Shown in pieces: positions 7,499 to 16,797 of a DNA stretch of 64,000 nucleotides (position 1 is its first letter; every line of letters begins with the position of its first letter). This DNA is from Bradyrhizobium sp. 186 (lineage in GTDB: Bacteria > Pseudomonadota > Alphaproteobacteria > Rhizobiales > Xanthobacteraceae), in NCBI RefSeq assembly GCF_023101685.1, contig NZ_CP082164.1, positions 4,464,001-4,528,000 of the forward strand. The letters are read 5' to 3'. A program made the translations under genes and the position numbers. The notes below the pieces were generated by a model that had not been told where the DNA came from, searched no databases, and worked only from the letters and a program-made list of their open reading frames with translations.

Positions 7499-8641
7499 AT
7501 GAATCTGCAAGCCGTTATGGCCGACATCGACAAGATGCTCGGCTGGATACCCTCGTGGTTTGTCGGTCTCGGCCTGATCGCCGGCGCGATCCTGCTCGCG
7601 CTGGTCCTCTATCGGATGGCGGTACGGCTACTCAATCGCGCCTTCGGAACCCGCCTCCCTCTTCTGGCCGTGTTCATCGACCGGACTGCCGGTCCGGCTC
7701 AGCTGGCGCTGTGTCTTGCCTCGGTCGCCCTGGTCTTGCCGCTTGCGCCTCTTGGCGAGACAATCCGTACGTCGCTACTGCGCCTGTTCGTCGTCGCCTT
7801 CATCGCCCTGATCGGATGGATTGCGATCAGGGTCGTGGACATGAGTGCGGCGCGCTATCTCCAGAACTTTCGCGACGTCGCTGAAAATTTCGTCGCGCGC
7901 AAGCATGTCACCCAGGTCCGCGCGTTCAAGCGCGTGACCGACACCATCATTGTCATCATCACGATCTCCACCGCGCTGATGACGTTCGACTCGGTAAGGC
8001 AATATGGCGTCAGCCTGTTCGCATCCGCCGGTGCCGCCGGTATCATCGTCGGTCTTGCCGCGCGGCCGCTGCTCAGCAACCTGATCGCGGGCTTGCAGAT
8101 CGCGATCACCCAGCCGATCCGCATCGAGGATGCCGTGATCATCGAGAATGAGTGGGGCTGGGTGGAGGACATCGCCTCGACCTATGTGGTGATCCGGCTG
8201 TGGGACTGGCGCCGCATGGTGGTGCCGCTGTCCTACTTCATCGAAAGGCCGTTCCAGAACTGGACCCGCGATACGGCTTCCCTGATCGGTGTGATCGCGC
8301 TCCATGTCGACTACCGCGCCGACGTGCCGCGCATCCGGCGCTGGCTGGAGGGGGCGATCAAGGAATCCAGGCTCTGGGACGGCGCGGTGGTCAATCTCCA
8401 GGTGATCGATGCGGATTCACGCACCATCGAGCTTCGGGCACTCGTGAGCGCACGAAATGCGCCGCAATCCTGGGACCTGCGCTGCGAGATGAGGGAGAAG
8501 CTCGTCGCCTTCATTCGCGACGAGATGCCGGAAGCCCTGCCGCGAGAGCGCGCGATCCTGATCCCTTCGGGGGACGACGATGCCGACTTCTTGCGGCGTC
8601 CTGCGTCACCGAAAAGGATGCGCGCGAGCGCGCGCAATTGA
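7499..8641 (+). CDS. MscS-family mechanosensitive channel
   Basis: A 380-residue inner-membrane protein with about four hydrophobic segments before residue 210 and a C-terminal soluble domain. The Gly/Ala-rich pore helix is visible as FASAGAAGIIVGLAARPLLSNLIAG (quoted here only for its first half, FASAGAAGIIVGLAAR), followed by the beta domain motif PIRIEDAVIIENEWGWVEDI and WDWRRMVVPLSYF. Members open under membrane tension to relieve osmotic downshock. The ATG at 7499 has GGGGA upstream; a TTG 12 codons earlier is less likely. It diverges from the DUF763 gene. Confidence 0.92.
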   Translation: MNLQAVMADIDKMLGWIPSWFVGLGLIAGAILLALVLYRMAVRLLNRAFGTRLPLLAVFIDRTAGPAQLALCLASVALVLPLAPLGETIRTSLLRLFVVAFIALIGWIAIRVVDMSAARYLQNFRDVAENFVARKHVTQVRAFKRVTDTIIVIITISTALMTFDSVRQYGVSLFASAGAAGIIVGLAARPLLSNLIAGLQIAITQPIRIEDAVIIENEWGWVEDIASTYVVIRLWDWRRMVVPLSYFIERPFQNWTRDTASLIGVIALHVDYRADVPRIRRWLEGAIKESRLWDGAVVNLQVIDADSRTIELRALVSARNAPQSWDLRCEMREKLVAFIRDEMPEALPRERAILIPSGDDDADFLRRPASPKRMRASARN

Positions 8642-8689
8642 CGGAGTGGCGCTTCTTGGGAAAGGCGGCAGGTCCAGTTCGACCGATGG

Positions 8690-9401
8690 CTACTCGCGCG
8701 CGGCTTTGGTTGCCCCGCGCAGGCCGGCCTGCTGCTGGATCGTGTCGAGCGCTCCGGATGATTGCTCCTCCGCGACGAAGCGGTTGACGAGCGGAAGCGC
8801 GCTCTCGCGTCCTTTCGGGATCGCAATCGCCATGTGCTCCAGGCCCCAATTGCCGTCGAGAATTTGCGCGCCCGGCATCTGGTTGGACATTTCGAACAGC
8901 GTCGGCTTGTTGGTCGCGTAGAGATCGATCTCGCTACGGCCGAACATCGCGATGGCCACCTTGACGCTCTCAGCCGGAACGATGGTCGCGTTCCTGAATT
9001 TGGCCGGAAGGGTGCGCTCGGAGGTCGAGCCCTTGGTGACGCCGATCTTCACGCCGGGGCGGTCGATATCCTCGATCTTGCCGATTGGCGAGTTCGCCGG
9101 AACGAGATAGCCGAGCTCGATCGCCAGCACGGGCTGGCTGAAGCTGACCTCGTTGGCACGGGCCGGCGTGCCGTTTTGCCAACTCGCCGCCGAGATCGTA
9201 GCTCAGGCCGTGCGGCTTGCCGGCCGGGTCGGTCACCATCGAGGTCGGGCTGCCCGGATAGATGCCGACGCGCAAGGTGCCGTTGGGCGCCAACGTTCTT
9301 GCTTCGCCGTCAGCGCGGGCGGGCGGGCCGGATAGGCTGGCGACTACGACGGCGAGCAGGGTGGCGCACACGATGCGCCGCGGATGAGAAAGTGTCCTCA
9401 T
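8690..9401 (-). pseudogene. amino-acid-type ABC receptor gene with internal deletion
   Basis: From the ATG at 9401 a signal peptide (through PPARADGEA) and the first strand of a class-3 periplasmic receptor (NGTLRVGIYPGSP, LSYDLGGELAK) can be read. The frame then breaks at about 9171-9180, and the rest of the protein appears in another frame (NGTPARANEVSFSQP through GLRGATKAARE). The residues normally found between the GELAK helix and the TPARA segment are absent, so about 100 bp have been lost together with the frame. It follows the Bug receptor gene by 14 bp on the same strand. It should be non-functional. Confidence 0.8.
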
Positions 9402-9415
9402 GTAAACAGCCCACC

Positions 9416-10393
9416 TCACTGCGCGCGGATGTCGGCGGCCTTCAGCACCGGCTCCCATTTGGTCGCCTCGGCGTGCATGTAGGCGTCGAAATCCTTTGCG
9501 GAGGAGCCGACCGGCGCGGCGCCGATCTTGCCGAGCGTCGACAGCACGTTCGGGTCCTGCAACGCCGCCTTGAAATCTGTTTCGAGCTTCGCCACGATCT
9601 CTGGCGGCATCTTTGCCGGGCCAAGCAGGCCCCACCAGACCGAGACGTCGTAGCCGGGCACGCCGGACTCTGCGACGGTCGGAACATTCGGCAGCGCCTT
9701 CGAGCGTTCGGCCGAAGTGACCGCGAGCGCGCGCACCGGGCCGCCTTCGAGCTGGCCGATCGCCTCCGCAAGCGGATTGATGCTGAGCGGGATCTCGCCG
9801 GCAATCACCGCGGTCAGCGCCGGCGCACCGCCCTTGTAGGGGATTGCGACAATCTTCGTGCCGGACATGTATTTCATTAGCTCCCCGGCAAGATGCGCCG
9901 AGGTGCCATTGCCGGACATGCCGTAGGAGAGCTTGTCCGGTTCCTTCTTCGCGGCGGCCAGGAGATCGCCGAGCGTCTTGTAAGGGCTGTCCTTGGCCAC
10001 CACGATCGCGAGCGGTGAGGAGGCGACTTCAGTGATGGCAGTAAAATCCTTGAACGTGTCATAGGGCACGCTCGGATAGATGAACTGATTGAGCGGATGG
10101 CCGCTCGCGACCAGGATCAGCGTGTAGCCGTCGGGCGCGGCCTGCGTCAGCGCCTGCGAGGCGACGATGCCGCCGGCGCCAGGACGGTTGTCGATCACAG
10201 GCTGCTGGCCCCAAATCTTCGCCAGCGCCTGGCCCAGCGTGCGTGCGAGCACGTCAACGGCACCGCCGGCCGCATAGGGCACGAGGATGTGAACCGGCTT
10301 GCTCGGATAATTGTCCGCCTGCGCGACACTGCCCGCCAGCAGCAGACCGGCACCCAGCATCAAACGGCCGATCTTCTTGTTGAAACCCAGCAT
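9416..10393 (-). CDS. Bug-family (TctC) periplasmic solute-binding protein
   Basis: A 325-residue secreted receptor: signal peptide ending near AQADN, then the family signature YPSKPVHILVPYAAGGAVD, RPGAGGIVASQAL, and PYKGGAPALTAVIAGEI. Bug proteins bind carboxylates through main-chain contacts in the periplasm; the TctAB membrane partners are not encoded here, which is usual for orphan Bug genes. The start at 10393 is chosen because the mature protein then has a normal signal peptide. It diverges from a TetR gene whose operator lies about 100 bp upstream, and the neighbouring enzymes suggest an aromatic or pyrone dicarboxylate as ligand (inference). Confidence 0.92.
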   Translation of the reverse strand: MLGFNKKIGRLMLGAGLLLAGSVAQADNYPSKPVHILVPYAAGGAVDVLARTLGQALAKIWGQQPVIDNRPGAGGIVASQALTQAAPDGYTLILVASGHPLNQFIYPSVPYDTFKDFTAITEVASSPLAIVVAKDSPYKTLGDLLAAAKKEPDKLSYGMSGNGTSAHLAGELMKYMSGTKIVAIPYKGGAPALTAVIAGEIPLSINPLAEAIGQLEGGPVRALAVTSAERSKALPNVPTVAESGVPGYDVSVWWGLLGPAKMPPEIVAKLETDFKAALQDPNVLSTLGKIGAAPVGSSAKDFDAYMHAEATKWEPVLKAADIRAQ

Positions 10394-10489
10394 TTTCTTT
10401 GCACTCCACAAGGGCATTCGCGTCCTTGCCGCGGTTTTCCGAGGCAGTCCCGGATGTTGCCCATGGTTTTTGTTGACGGGACCTGATCT

Positions 10490-10507
10490 TTTGTACGATA
10501 GTACAAA
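10490..10507. promoter_or_regulatory. palindromic TetR operator
   Basis: A perfect inverted repeat TTTGTAC-GATA-GTACAAA with 7-bp arms ends five bases before the TetR start codon, so the regulator very probably represses itself and the divergent Bug gene. Confidence 0.75.
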
Positions 10508-10511
10508 TAAC

Positions 10512-11222
10512 ATGGTACGCAAGCCCACCAGCAAGGAAACGGCCCGCAAGCCGAACATGCGCGAGGCGATCCTCGCCGCGGCCGAGGAGCTGTTCGCCAC
10601 CAACGGCTTCAACGCCGTGTCGGTGCGCGACATCGCGCACGCCGCCGGCGCCAACCCCGGCAGCGTCACCTATCATTTCAAGACCAAGGACGGGCTGCTG
10701 CTGGAGATCTACCAGCGCCATTGCGGGCCGATGAATCTCCGCCGCTCCGAGCTGCTCGCCGCCGCCAAGCGTGTGCGCGATCTCCAGGACCGGCTGGAGG
10801 CGATCGTGCGCGCCTATGTCGTGCCGGCCTTCACCTCGGGCAGCGATCTCGCCGGCGGCGGGGCGCGCTTCACGCGGCTGCGCGCGGTGATGTCGGCGGA
10901 AGGCAACGAGGTCGCGCGAAAAATCATCGCACAGACTTTTGACGACACCAGCCACGCCTTCATCGATGCGATTCACGACAGCGTGCCGCACGTTCCGCGC
11001 ACCGACATCGTCTGGCGCAGCCATTTCCTGCTCGGCGCGCTCTATTATTCGCTGGTGACGCCGGACCGTGTCTCGCGCCTGTCGCGCGGCGAGGCCGACG
11101 GCGGCGATGCCGCCAGTGCCATCGAGCAGTTGGTGCAGGCCACGGTCGCTGCATTCCAGGCGCCGGCGCTGGATCAGGCCTTGCCGGCCCGACGGCGGAC
11201 GGTTGCAAGCAGCAAGACTTGA
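10512..11222 (+). CDS. TetR/AcrR-family transcriptional regulator
   Basis: The 236-residue protein has an N-terminal TetR helix-turn-helix at residues about 15-62 (ILAAAEELFATNGFNAVSVRD, quoted in part as AEELFATNGFNAVSVRD, then ANPGSVTYHFKTKDGLL) and a larger all-helical ligand domain of the TetR_C type. The ATG at 10512 is the natural start, 13 residues before the HTH, and a perfect palindrome sits directly before it. It is divergent from the Bug receptor and lies in front of the catabolic genes starting at 11295; it probably controls both in response to a pathway intermediate. Confidence 0.9.
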   Translation: MVRKPTSKETARKPNMREAILAAAEELFATNGFNAVSVRDIAHAAGANPGSVTYHFKTKDGLLLEIYQRHCGPMNLRRSELLAAAKRVRDLQDRLEAIVRAYVVPAFTSGSDLAGGGARFTRLRAVMSAEGNEVARKIIAQTFDDTSHAFIDAIHDSVPHVPRTDIVWRSHFLLGALYYSLVTPDRVSRLSRGEADGGDAASAIEQLVQATVAAFQAPALDQALPARRRTVASSKT

Positions 11223-11294
11223 AAGAAACCGCCGAGGGGAGGCGCGTCAAGCGTTTCCGCTCGCAAGCGGACCATTCGACTGGGTGTTGAGGAA

Positions 11295-12254
11295 ATGAAC
11301 AGGCGAGACTGCTTGCATCTCTTGACGGGACTGGCCGGCGCTGCCTTGGCGAGCGAAGTACGCGCGCAGGCGGCCGAGCCGAAGGCAATTCCGACGATCG
11401 AGCCCCCCGACCCGAATCCGAAGACGCCTTCCTTCAAGCTGCCGCCGAAATCCTGCGACACCCACACTCACATCTTCGGGCCCGCAGCGCGCTATCCCTT
11501 TGCGCCGAACCGGCCCTACAACACGGCTGATGCACCACTGGAGGCGTTCCGCAGCGTTCACGAGAAGATCGGCGCAGAGCGCTGTGTGATCGTCAACGCC
11601 ACCGTGCACGGCACCGACAATCGCGTCGTCACCGATGCCATCGCGCAGAGCGAAGGCGCCTATAAGGGCATCGCCAACGTCAACGACGAGATGTCCGAGA
11701 AGGAGCTCGCGGCGCTCGACAAGGGCGGCATCTGCGGCTGCCGCTTCGCGTTCCTCAAGCGCCTCGGCGGTGTCGGCGACATGGCGATGTTCCTGCGGAT
11801 CGTTCGCCGCGTCGCCGAGCTGGGCTGGCACATTGATGTCTATTTCGAGCCGGGCACCGTCGCCGAATTCGCGCCCATCCTGACGGCACTGCCGACACGC
11901 TACGTGATCGATCATATGGGCACGGTGCAGGCGGGGAAGGGGCTCGACGATCCCGGCTTCACCGCCTTGCTGGACCTTCAGAAGAAGGACGAGAAGTGCT
12001 GGGTCAAGATCACGGGGCTCGAACGCGCGTCGGCGACTGGCAAGCCGTTCCATGACGCGGTGCCGTTCGCCAAGGCGTTGATCGACAACGCGCCCGATCG
12101 CGTCATCTGGGGCACCGACTGGCCGCATCCCAACGTCAAGATCATGCCCAATGACGGCGAGATCGTCGACCTGATCCCCCTCTACGCGCCCGATGCTGCG
12201 ATCCGGCAGAAGCTGCTGGTCGACAATCCCGCGCGCCTGTTCAAGTTCACCTGA
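11295..12254 (+). CDS. LigI-like amidohydrolase/lactonase with Tat-type signal
   Basis: A 319-residue amidohydrolase-2 protein. Residues 1-26 (RRDCLHLL followed by a short hydrophobic stretch and VRAQA) look like a twin-arginine signal peptide. The barrel shows DTHTHIFGP, a lysine/arginine-rich middle, DHMG near residue 205 and WGTDWPHPN near residue 280, the pattern of 2-pyrone-4,6-dicarboxylate hydrolase (LigI), which opens the pyrone to 4-oxalomesaconate without a metal. The paralogue immediately downstream overlaps by one base and lacks the signal. Periplasmic location is inference from the signal; substrate is inferred from the family and from the GalB- and LigK-like genes downstream. 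Confidence 0.85.
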   Translation: MNRRDCLHLLTGLAGAALASEVRAQAAEPKAIPTIEPPDPNPKTPSFKLPPKSCDTHTHIFGPAARYPFAPNRPYNTADAPLEAFRSVHEKIGAERCVIVNATVHGTDNRVVTDAIAQSEGAYKGIANVNDEMSEKELAALDKGGICGCRFAFLKRLGGVGDMAMFLRIVRRVAELGWHIDVYFEPGTVAEFAPILTALPTRYVIDHMGTVQAGKGLDDPGFTALLDLQKKDEKCWVKITGLERASATGKPFHDAVPFAKALIDNAPDRVIWGTDWPHPNVKIMPNDGEIVDLIPLYAPDAAIRQKLLVDNPARLFKFT

Positions 12255-13138
12255 TGACGATGATGTACACGCCCACCATTCCGCCCCCCGACCCGAACAC
12301 GCGCACGCCGAAATTCAAGCTGCCGAAGCTGGCTTGCGACGCGCATTGCCATATCTTCGGGCCCGGCTTGAAATATCCGTATGCGCCGGATCGCTCCTAC
12401 ACGCCGCCTGACGCGCCGCTGGAGGATTTCAGGGCGCTGCACGCCAAGCTCGGCGTGGAGCGCGCCGTCATCGTCAATGCCAGCGTGCACGGCACCGACA
12501 ACACGGTGGCACTCGATGCCATCGCGCAGAGCAACGGCGCCTACCGCGCGGTCGCCAACATCGACGACACCATCACCGAGCGCGAACTTCGGGATCTGCA
12601 CGAAGGTGGCTTCCGTGGCTGCCGCTTCAATTTCGTCCGTCATCTCGGCGGCGTTCCCGACAAGCGGGAATTCGATCGCGTCATTGCGATGGTCGCTCCG
12701 CTCGGCTGGCATATCGACCTGCATTTCGATGCGATCGATCTGCCTGAGTATGCCGACATGCTGGCAAGGCTGCCGCTGAGCTACACCATCGATCATATGG
12801 GGCGGGTGAAGGCATCCGAGGGACTCGATCAGCTGCCGTTCAAGATTTTGATCGAGCTGATGCGGCGGGACGAGAAGTGCTGGGTCAAGATTTGCGGCTC
12901 CGAGCGGGTGTCCTCGGCCGGCCCGCCCTTTACTGACGCCGTGCCGTTCGCGCGAAAAATCGTCGAGACCGCGGTCGATCGCGTCATCTGGGGCACCGAC
13001 TGGCCGCATCCCAACGTCAAGGTGATGCCGAATGACGGCGACCTCGTCGACCTGATCCCGCTGTTCGCGCCGGAGGCCGAGTTCCAGCAAAAGATCCTTG
13101 TCAGCAATCCGGCGCGCCTGTTTGGATTCGACGAATGA
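12254..13138 (+). CDS. 2-pyrone-4,6-dicarboxylate hydrolase-like protein (LigI family)
   Basis: A 294-residue cytosolic paralogue of the preceding gene. It shares the N-terminal PPDPN segment, CDAHCHIFGP, the Tyr/Pro-rich loop YAPDRSYTPPDAP typical of LigI, DHMG and WGTDWPHPN near the C-terminus. LigI hydrolyses the lactone of 2-pyrone-4,6-dicarboxylate in the protocatechuate 4,5-cleavage pathway. The start ATG overlaps the upstream TGA (ATGA), so translation is coupled; the stop overlaps the start of the carrier gene in the same way. Other lactone or cyclic substrates cannot be excluded. Confidence 0.88.
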   Translation: MTMMYTPTIPPPDPNTRTPKFKLPKLACDAHCHIFGPGLKYPYAPDRSYTPPDAPLEDFRALHAKLGVERAVIVNASVHGTDNTVALDAIAQSNGAYRAVANIDDTITERELRDLHEGGFRGCRFNFVRHLGGVPDKREFDRVIAMVAPLGWHIDLHFDAIDLPEYADMLARLPLSYTIDHMGRVKASEGLDQLPFKILIELMRRDEKCWVKICGSERVSSAGPPFTDAVPFARKIVETAVDRVIWGTDWPHPNVKVMPNDGDLVDLIPLFAPEAEFQQKILVSNPARLFGFDE

Positions 13139-14436
13139 CGGCGCTTACGATCGACAAGCCGCGCGGCCGCGCCTGGTGGAAGGAGCTCTGGATCCAGGTG
13201 CTCATCGCCATGGCGGTCGGCATCGCGCTTGGGATCGTCAATCCCGAGGCAGGCGCCAAGATGCAGCCGCTCGGCGACGCCTTCATCAAGGCGATCCGGA
13301 TGCTGATCGCGCCGATCATATTCTGCACCGTCGTACACGGTATCGCGCATATGGCCGACATGGCGCGTGTGGGGCGCGTCGCCATCAAGGCAATCGTCTA
13401 TTTCGAGATCATGACCACGATCGCACTGGTGATCGGCCTTATCGCGGTCAACGTGCTAAAGCCCGGCGTCGGCATGAACATCGATCCCGCCAGCATCAAC
13501 GCCAGCGCGATCGAGCCTTACGTCAAGCAGACCGGTGCCATCGGCTTCGTGCCGTTCCTGATAAACATCGTGCCTGCCACCTTCATTGGCGCCTTTGCCG
13601 AGGGCAACATCCTCCAGGTCCTGTTCATTTCGGTGCTCTGCGGCTTCGCGCTGGTGCAGCTCGGGGAGCGGGCCGCGCCGTTGATCAATCTGATCGACAT
13701 CGCCGCCAAAATGGTGTTCGCGATTGTCGGCTTCGTGATGTGGGTGGCGCCGATCGGCGCGTTCGGCGCCATCGCGTTTACGGTCGGCAAGTTCGGCGTC
13801 GGCTCTCTGGCCTCGCTCGGCAAGCTCCTGGGCGGCTTCTATCTCACTTGCGTGATCTTCATCATCGTGGCGCTCGGCCCGGTGGCGCGGCTCTGCGGCT
13901 TCAGCCTGCTCAAGCTGATCCGCTATATCTGGGAGGAGCTGTTGATCTGCATCGCCACGACCTCGTCGGAGACCGTGCTGCCGCGCATTCTATCGAAGCT
14001 TGAGAAGGCCGGCTGTGAGCGCAGCGTGGTCGGGCTGGTGATCCCGACCGGCTATTCCTTCAATCTCGACGGCACCTGCCTCTATCTCGCTGCGGCCTCG
14101 GTGTTCCTGGCGCAGGCGACCAACACGCCGCTCGGGCTCGCCGAGCAGATCGAGCTGCTGCTGATCCTGCTCGTGACCTCCAAGGGCGCGGCGGGAATCG
14201 CAGGTGCTGCCTTTGTCGTGCTGGCGGCGACGCTGTCGGCCACCGGCACGATTCCGGTGACGAGCGTCGCGCTGGTGCTCGGCATCCATCGCCTGATGTC
14301 GCAGGGACTGACACCGACCAATTTGATCGGGAACGCGGTGGCGACGATTGCGATTGCCAAATGGGAAGGCGCACTCGACGGCGACCGCCTGAGGCGTGTG
14401 CTTGATGGCGAGGAACCCGCGGTCGCCGCGGCCTGA
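13135..14436 (+). CDS. DctA-type dicarboxylate:cation symporter
   Basis: The 433-residue membrane protein matches DctA in length and motifs: RMLIAPIIFCTVVHGI, TTSSETVLPR (the reentrant hairpin serines), GYSFNLDGTCLYL and SKGAAGIAGAAFVVLAAT, with about eight transmembrane segments plus two hairpins. It imports C4-dicarboxylates or similar acids using the cation gradient. It overlaps the LigI-like gene by four bases and precedes the hydratase and aldolase genes, so its substrate is more likely a pathway dicarboxylate (pyrone or oxalomesaconate-like acid) than succinate; this is inference. It should not be taken as the housekeeping dctA without checking for dctBD. Confidence 0.88.
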   Translation: MTALTIDKPRGRAWWKELWIQVLIAMAVGIALGIVNPEAGAKMQPLGDAFIKAIRMLIAPIIFCTVVHGIAHMADMARVGRVAIKAIVYFEIMTTIALVIGLIAVNVLKPGVGMNIDPASINASAIEPYVKQTGAIGFVPFLINIVPATFIGAFAEGNILQVLFISVLCGFALVQLGERAAPLINLIDIAAKMVFAIVGFVMWVAPIGAFGAIAFTVGKFGVGSLASLGKLLGGFYLTCVIFIIVALGPVARLCGFSLLKLIRYIWEELLICIATTSSETVLPRILSKLEKAGCERSVVGLVIPTGYSFNLDGTCLYLAAASVFLAQATNTPLGLAEQIELLLILLVTSKGAAGIAGAAFVVLAATLSATGTIPVTSVALVLGIHRLMSQGLTPTNLIGNAVATIAIAKWEGALDGDRLRRVLDGEEPAVAAA

Positions 14437-14503
14437 TGAACTTGCTTCCTGCGTGACGCAGGGAGCCTATGATGCTTACGAATGAGAGAGGGGAGTTTGT
14501 CCC

Positions 14504-15217
14504 ATGAAAACGGGTCTCGTGATCACCGCCCACCCGGGTGACTTCGTCTGGCGCGCCGGCGGAGCCATCGCGCAGCACGCGAAGAAGGGCTACCGCATGA
14601 AGATCGTCTGCATGTCCTTCGGCGAGCGTGGCGAGAGCCAGTTTGCCTGGAAGGAATCAGGCGCAACGCTGGAGTCGGTCAAGGCCGGCCGCAAGGACGA
14701 GGCGGAGCAGGCGGCCAAGCTCTTGGGCGCCGAGATCGAATTCTTCGACTGTGGCGATTATCCGCTGAAGCTCACTGAAGAGCATTTCGACCGCATGGTC
14801 GACATCTACCGCGAGCTCAATCCGAGCTTTGTGCTGACGCACGCGCTGGAGGATCCCTATAATTTCGACCATCCGAACGCGGCGCATTTCGCGCAGGAGA
14901 CCCGCGTGGTCGCTCAGGCCATGGGCCACAAGCCCGGCGCGCAGTACAAATATTCGGCACCGCCGGTGTTCCTGTTCGAGCCGCACCAGCCGGAGATGTG
15001 CAATTTCAAGCCGAACCTGATCCTCAAGATCGATGAGGTCTGGAAGGAGAAGTACGAGGCGTTCCAGATCCTCGCGGCGCAAAAGCACCTCTGGGGCTAT
15101 TACGAGCGCGTTGCGCTCAACCGCGGCATCCAGGGCAGCCGCAACACCGGCGTGCCCATGACTTATGGCGAGGCCTATCAGCGTCTGTTCCCGACCGTCG
15201 AGGAGGTGCTGGCATGA
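14504..15217 (+). CDS. galB: PIG-L family 4-oxalomesaconate hydratase (GalB-like)
   Basis: A 237-residue PIG-L/LmbE-fold protein. The N-terminal metal motif is modified to [16 protein letters not shown], as in GalB rather than sugar deacetylases (HPDD), followed by [21 protein letters not shown] and a downstream HP-N histidine ([11 protein letters not shown]). GalB is a zinc enzyme that hydrates 4-oxalomesaconate to 4-carboxy-4-hydroxy-2-oxoadipate. Its neighbours, LigI-like lactonases upstream and a LigK/GalC-like aldolase overlapping downstream, supply and use exactly these compounds. RBS GAGAGAGGGGAG precedes the ATG. Confidence 0.85.
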   Translation: MKTGLVITAHPGDFVWRAGGAIAQHAKKGYRMKIVCMSFGERGESQFAWKESGATLESVKAGRKDEAEQAAKLLGAEIEFFDCGDYPLKLTEEHFDRMVDIYRELNPSFVLTHALEDPYNFDHPNAAHFAQETRVVAQAMGHKPGAQYKYSAPPVFLFEPHQPEMCNFKPNLILKIDEVWKEKYEAFQILAAQKHLWGYYERVALNRGIQGSRNTGVPMTYGEAYQRLFPTVEEVLA

Positions 15218-15897
15218 AGCCGGTTGTCGTTCGCAACATCAAGCGCGCCGATCCCGCCGGAATGGCGGAGTACGGCGTCTCGACCGTGCACGAGGCTTAT
15301 GGGCGCATCGGACTGATGAAGCCTTACCTGCGGCCGGTCTGGCCGGGCGCGGCGATCGCGGGCCCCGCGGTGACCGTGCTGGCGCAGCCCGGCGACAACT
15401 GGATGATCCATGTCGCGGTCGAGCAGTGCAGGAAGGGCGACATTCTCGTCGTCGGCTGCACGACCGACAATACCGACGGCATGTTCGGCGAGTTGCTCGC
15501 CACTTCGCTTCAGGCGCGCGGCGTGCAGGGGCTGATCATCGATGCCGGCTGCCGCGACGTCAAAGCGCTGCACGAGATGAACTTTCCGGTGTGGTCGCGC
15601 GCGGTCTCGGCCAAGGGGACGGTCAAGGCCACACTCGGCTCGGTCAACGTTCCAGTGGTCTGCGCCGGCGTCAATGTCGATCCCGGCGATATCATCGTGG
15701 CGGATGACGACGGCGTCGTGGTGGTCCCGAAGCGCTACGCCGCGGAAGTCGCCGAGAAGGCGAAGAAGCGCAACGCCGACGAAGACGGCAAGCGCAAGCG
15801 GCTTGGTTCGGGCGAGCTCGGGCTGGACATGTACAGCATGCGCGAGGCGCTGGCGAAGGCGGGGCTCATCTATGTCGACAATCCCGAGGATGCCTGA
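15214..15897 (+). CDS. ligK: 4-carboxy-4-hydroxy-2-oxoadipate aldolase (LigK/GalC, RraA fold)
   Basis: The 227-residue protein has the RraA fold with the aldolase signature: [20 protein letters not shown] (residues about 89-108) and GCRDV carrying the Arg-Asp pair that binds substrate and metal. It cleaves 4-carboxy-4-hydroxy-2-oxoadipate to pyruvate and oxaloacetate and also decarboxylates oxaloacetate, closing the meta pathway. The ATG overlaps the galB stop (ATGA). RNase-E regulator function is unlikely because those proteins lack this context and are shorter. Confidence 0.88.
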   Translation: MKPVVVRNIKRADPAGMAEYGVSTVHEAYGRIGLMKPYLRPVWPGAAIAGPAVTVLAQPGDNWMIHVAVEQCRKGDILVVGCTTDNTDGMFGELLATSLQARGVQGLIIDAGCRDVKALHEMNFPVWSRAVSAKGTVKATLGSVNVPVVCAGVNVDPGDIIVADDDGVVVVPKRYAAEVAEKAKKRNADEDGKRKRLGSGELGLDMYSMREALAKAGLIYVDNPEDA

Positions 15898-15927
15898 ACG
15901 GCGAAAGAAGAGAAGCGGAGCGGGCGG

Positions 15928-16797
15928 ATGGATCGTCTCAAGCTGCGGGCCGTGTTCGGCAGTCACCCCCATGTCCAGGCGGTGAAGACCGGCGAGCTCC
16001 GCTCCCACCGCTTCGATCTCGAGTTCATCGAGTACACGCCGACCAACACGGCGTTCAAGCCGATGGTGCGCGAGCAGGCATTCGACGTCTGCGAAATGGC
16101 GATCGTCACCTATCTGATGGCGAAGGCCCACGGCAAGCCGCTGGTGCTGCTGCCGGCGACCATGCTCGGCCGCTTCCAGCATGCTTACGCGCTGTATAAT
16201 CCCGAGCACGGGACGCTCGGGCCTTCCGATCTCGAAGGCAGGCGCGTTGGCATCCGCTCGTTCACGACGACGACAGGCGCCTGGATCAGGGGCATCCTGG
16301 CCAATGACTATGGCGTCAATCTCGACAAGATACGCTGGGTCACGTTCGAGGACCCGCACGTCGCCGAATATGTCGACACCACCGAGCGCGCGCCGAAGGA
16401 CAAGAAGGTCTTGCAGATGTTGATCGACGGCGAGCTCGACGCCGTCCTCGGCGAGACCTCGGTCGATGTGCGCCTGAAACCGCTGTTCCCCGATCCGGCC
16501 GCGGAAGCCGCCAAATGGTACGGCCGCCGCGGCGTCGTCCCCGTCAACCATCTCGTGGTCGTGACCGAACGGCTCGCAAAATCACATCCCGACGTGGTCG
16601 CAGGCGTCTATGATCTCCTCAAGCGAAATAAGATGCAGGTGGGACCCGCGGCCTCACCCGATCTCATTCCCTTCGGAATAGAGGCGAACAGGAAGCCTCT
16701 GGAGCTGATCGTCGACTACGCATTCCAGCAGGCGCTGATCCCGCGCCGTTATGCAGTCGAGGAGCTCTTCGACGACACCACGCGAGGACTGAACTGA
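15928..16797 (+). CDS. 4,5-dihydroxyphthalate decarboxylase-like protein (Pht5 family)
   Basis: A 289-residue protein without signal peptide in the type-2 periplasmic-binding fold used by 4,5-dihydroxyphthalate decarboxylases. Seen are FDVCEMAIVTYLM, ALYNPEHGTLGPSDLEGRRV and GAWIRGILANDYGVN, which follow the Pht5 pattern closely. Pht5 converts 4,5-dihydroxyphthalate to protocatechuate, which would feed a 4,5-cleavage pathway. However, many homologues are uncharacterised and no phthalate dioxygenase is present here, so the reaction is only suggested. It is co-directional with the aldolase (30 bp) and overlaps the next gene by one base. Confidence 0.78.
   Translation: MDRLKLRAVFGSHPHVQAVKTGELRSHRFDLEFIEYTPTNTAFKPMVREQAFDVCEMAIVTYLMAKAHGKPLVLLPATMLGRFQHAYALYNPEHGTLGPSDLEGRRVGIRSFTTTTGAWIRGILANDYGVNLDKIRWVTFEDPHVAEYVDTTERAPKDKKVLQMLIDGELDAVLGETSVDVRLKPLFPDPAAEAAKWYGRRGVVPVNHLVVVTERLAKSHPDVVAGVYDLLKRNKMQVGPAASPDLIPFGIEANRKPLELIVDYAFQQALIPRRYAVEELFDDTTRGLN

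Noticed and set aside
13135..14436. Reading the carrier as the housekeeping succinate transporter dctA
   Set aside because: It is embedded by ATGA overlap in an aromatic-catabolic operon and no dctB/dctD genes are near; only the family assignment is kept.
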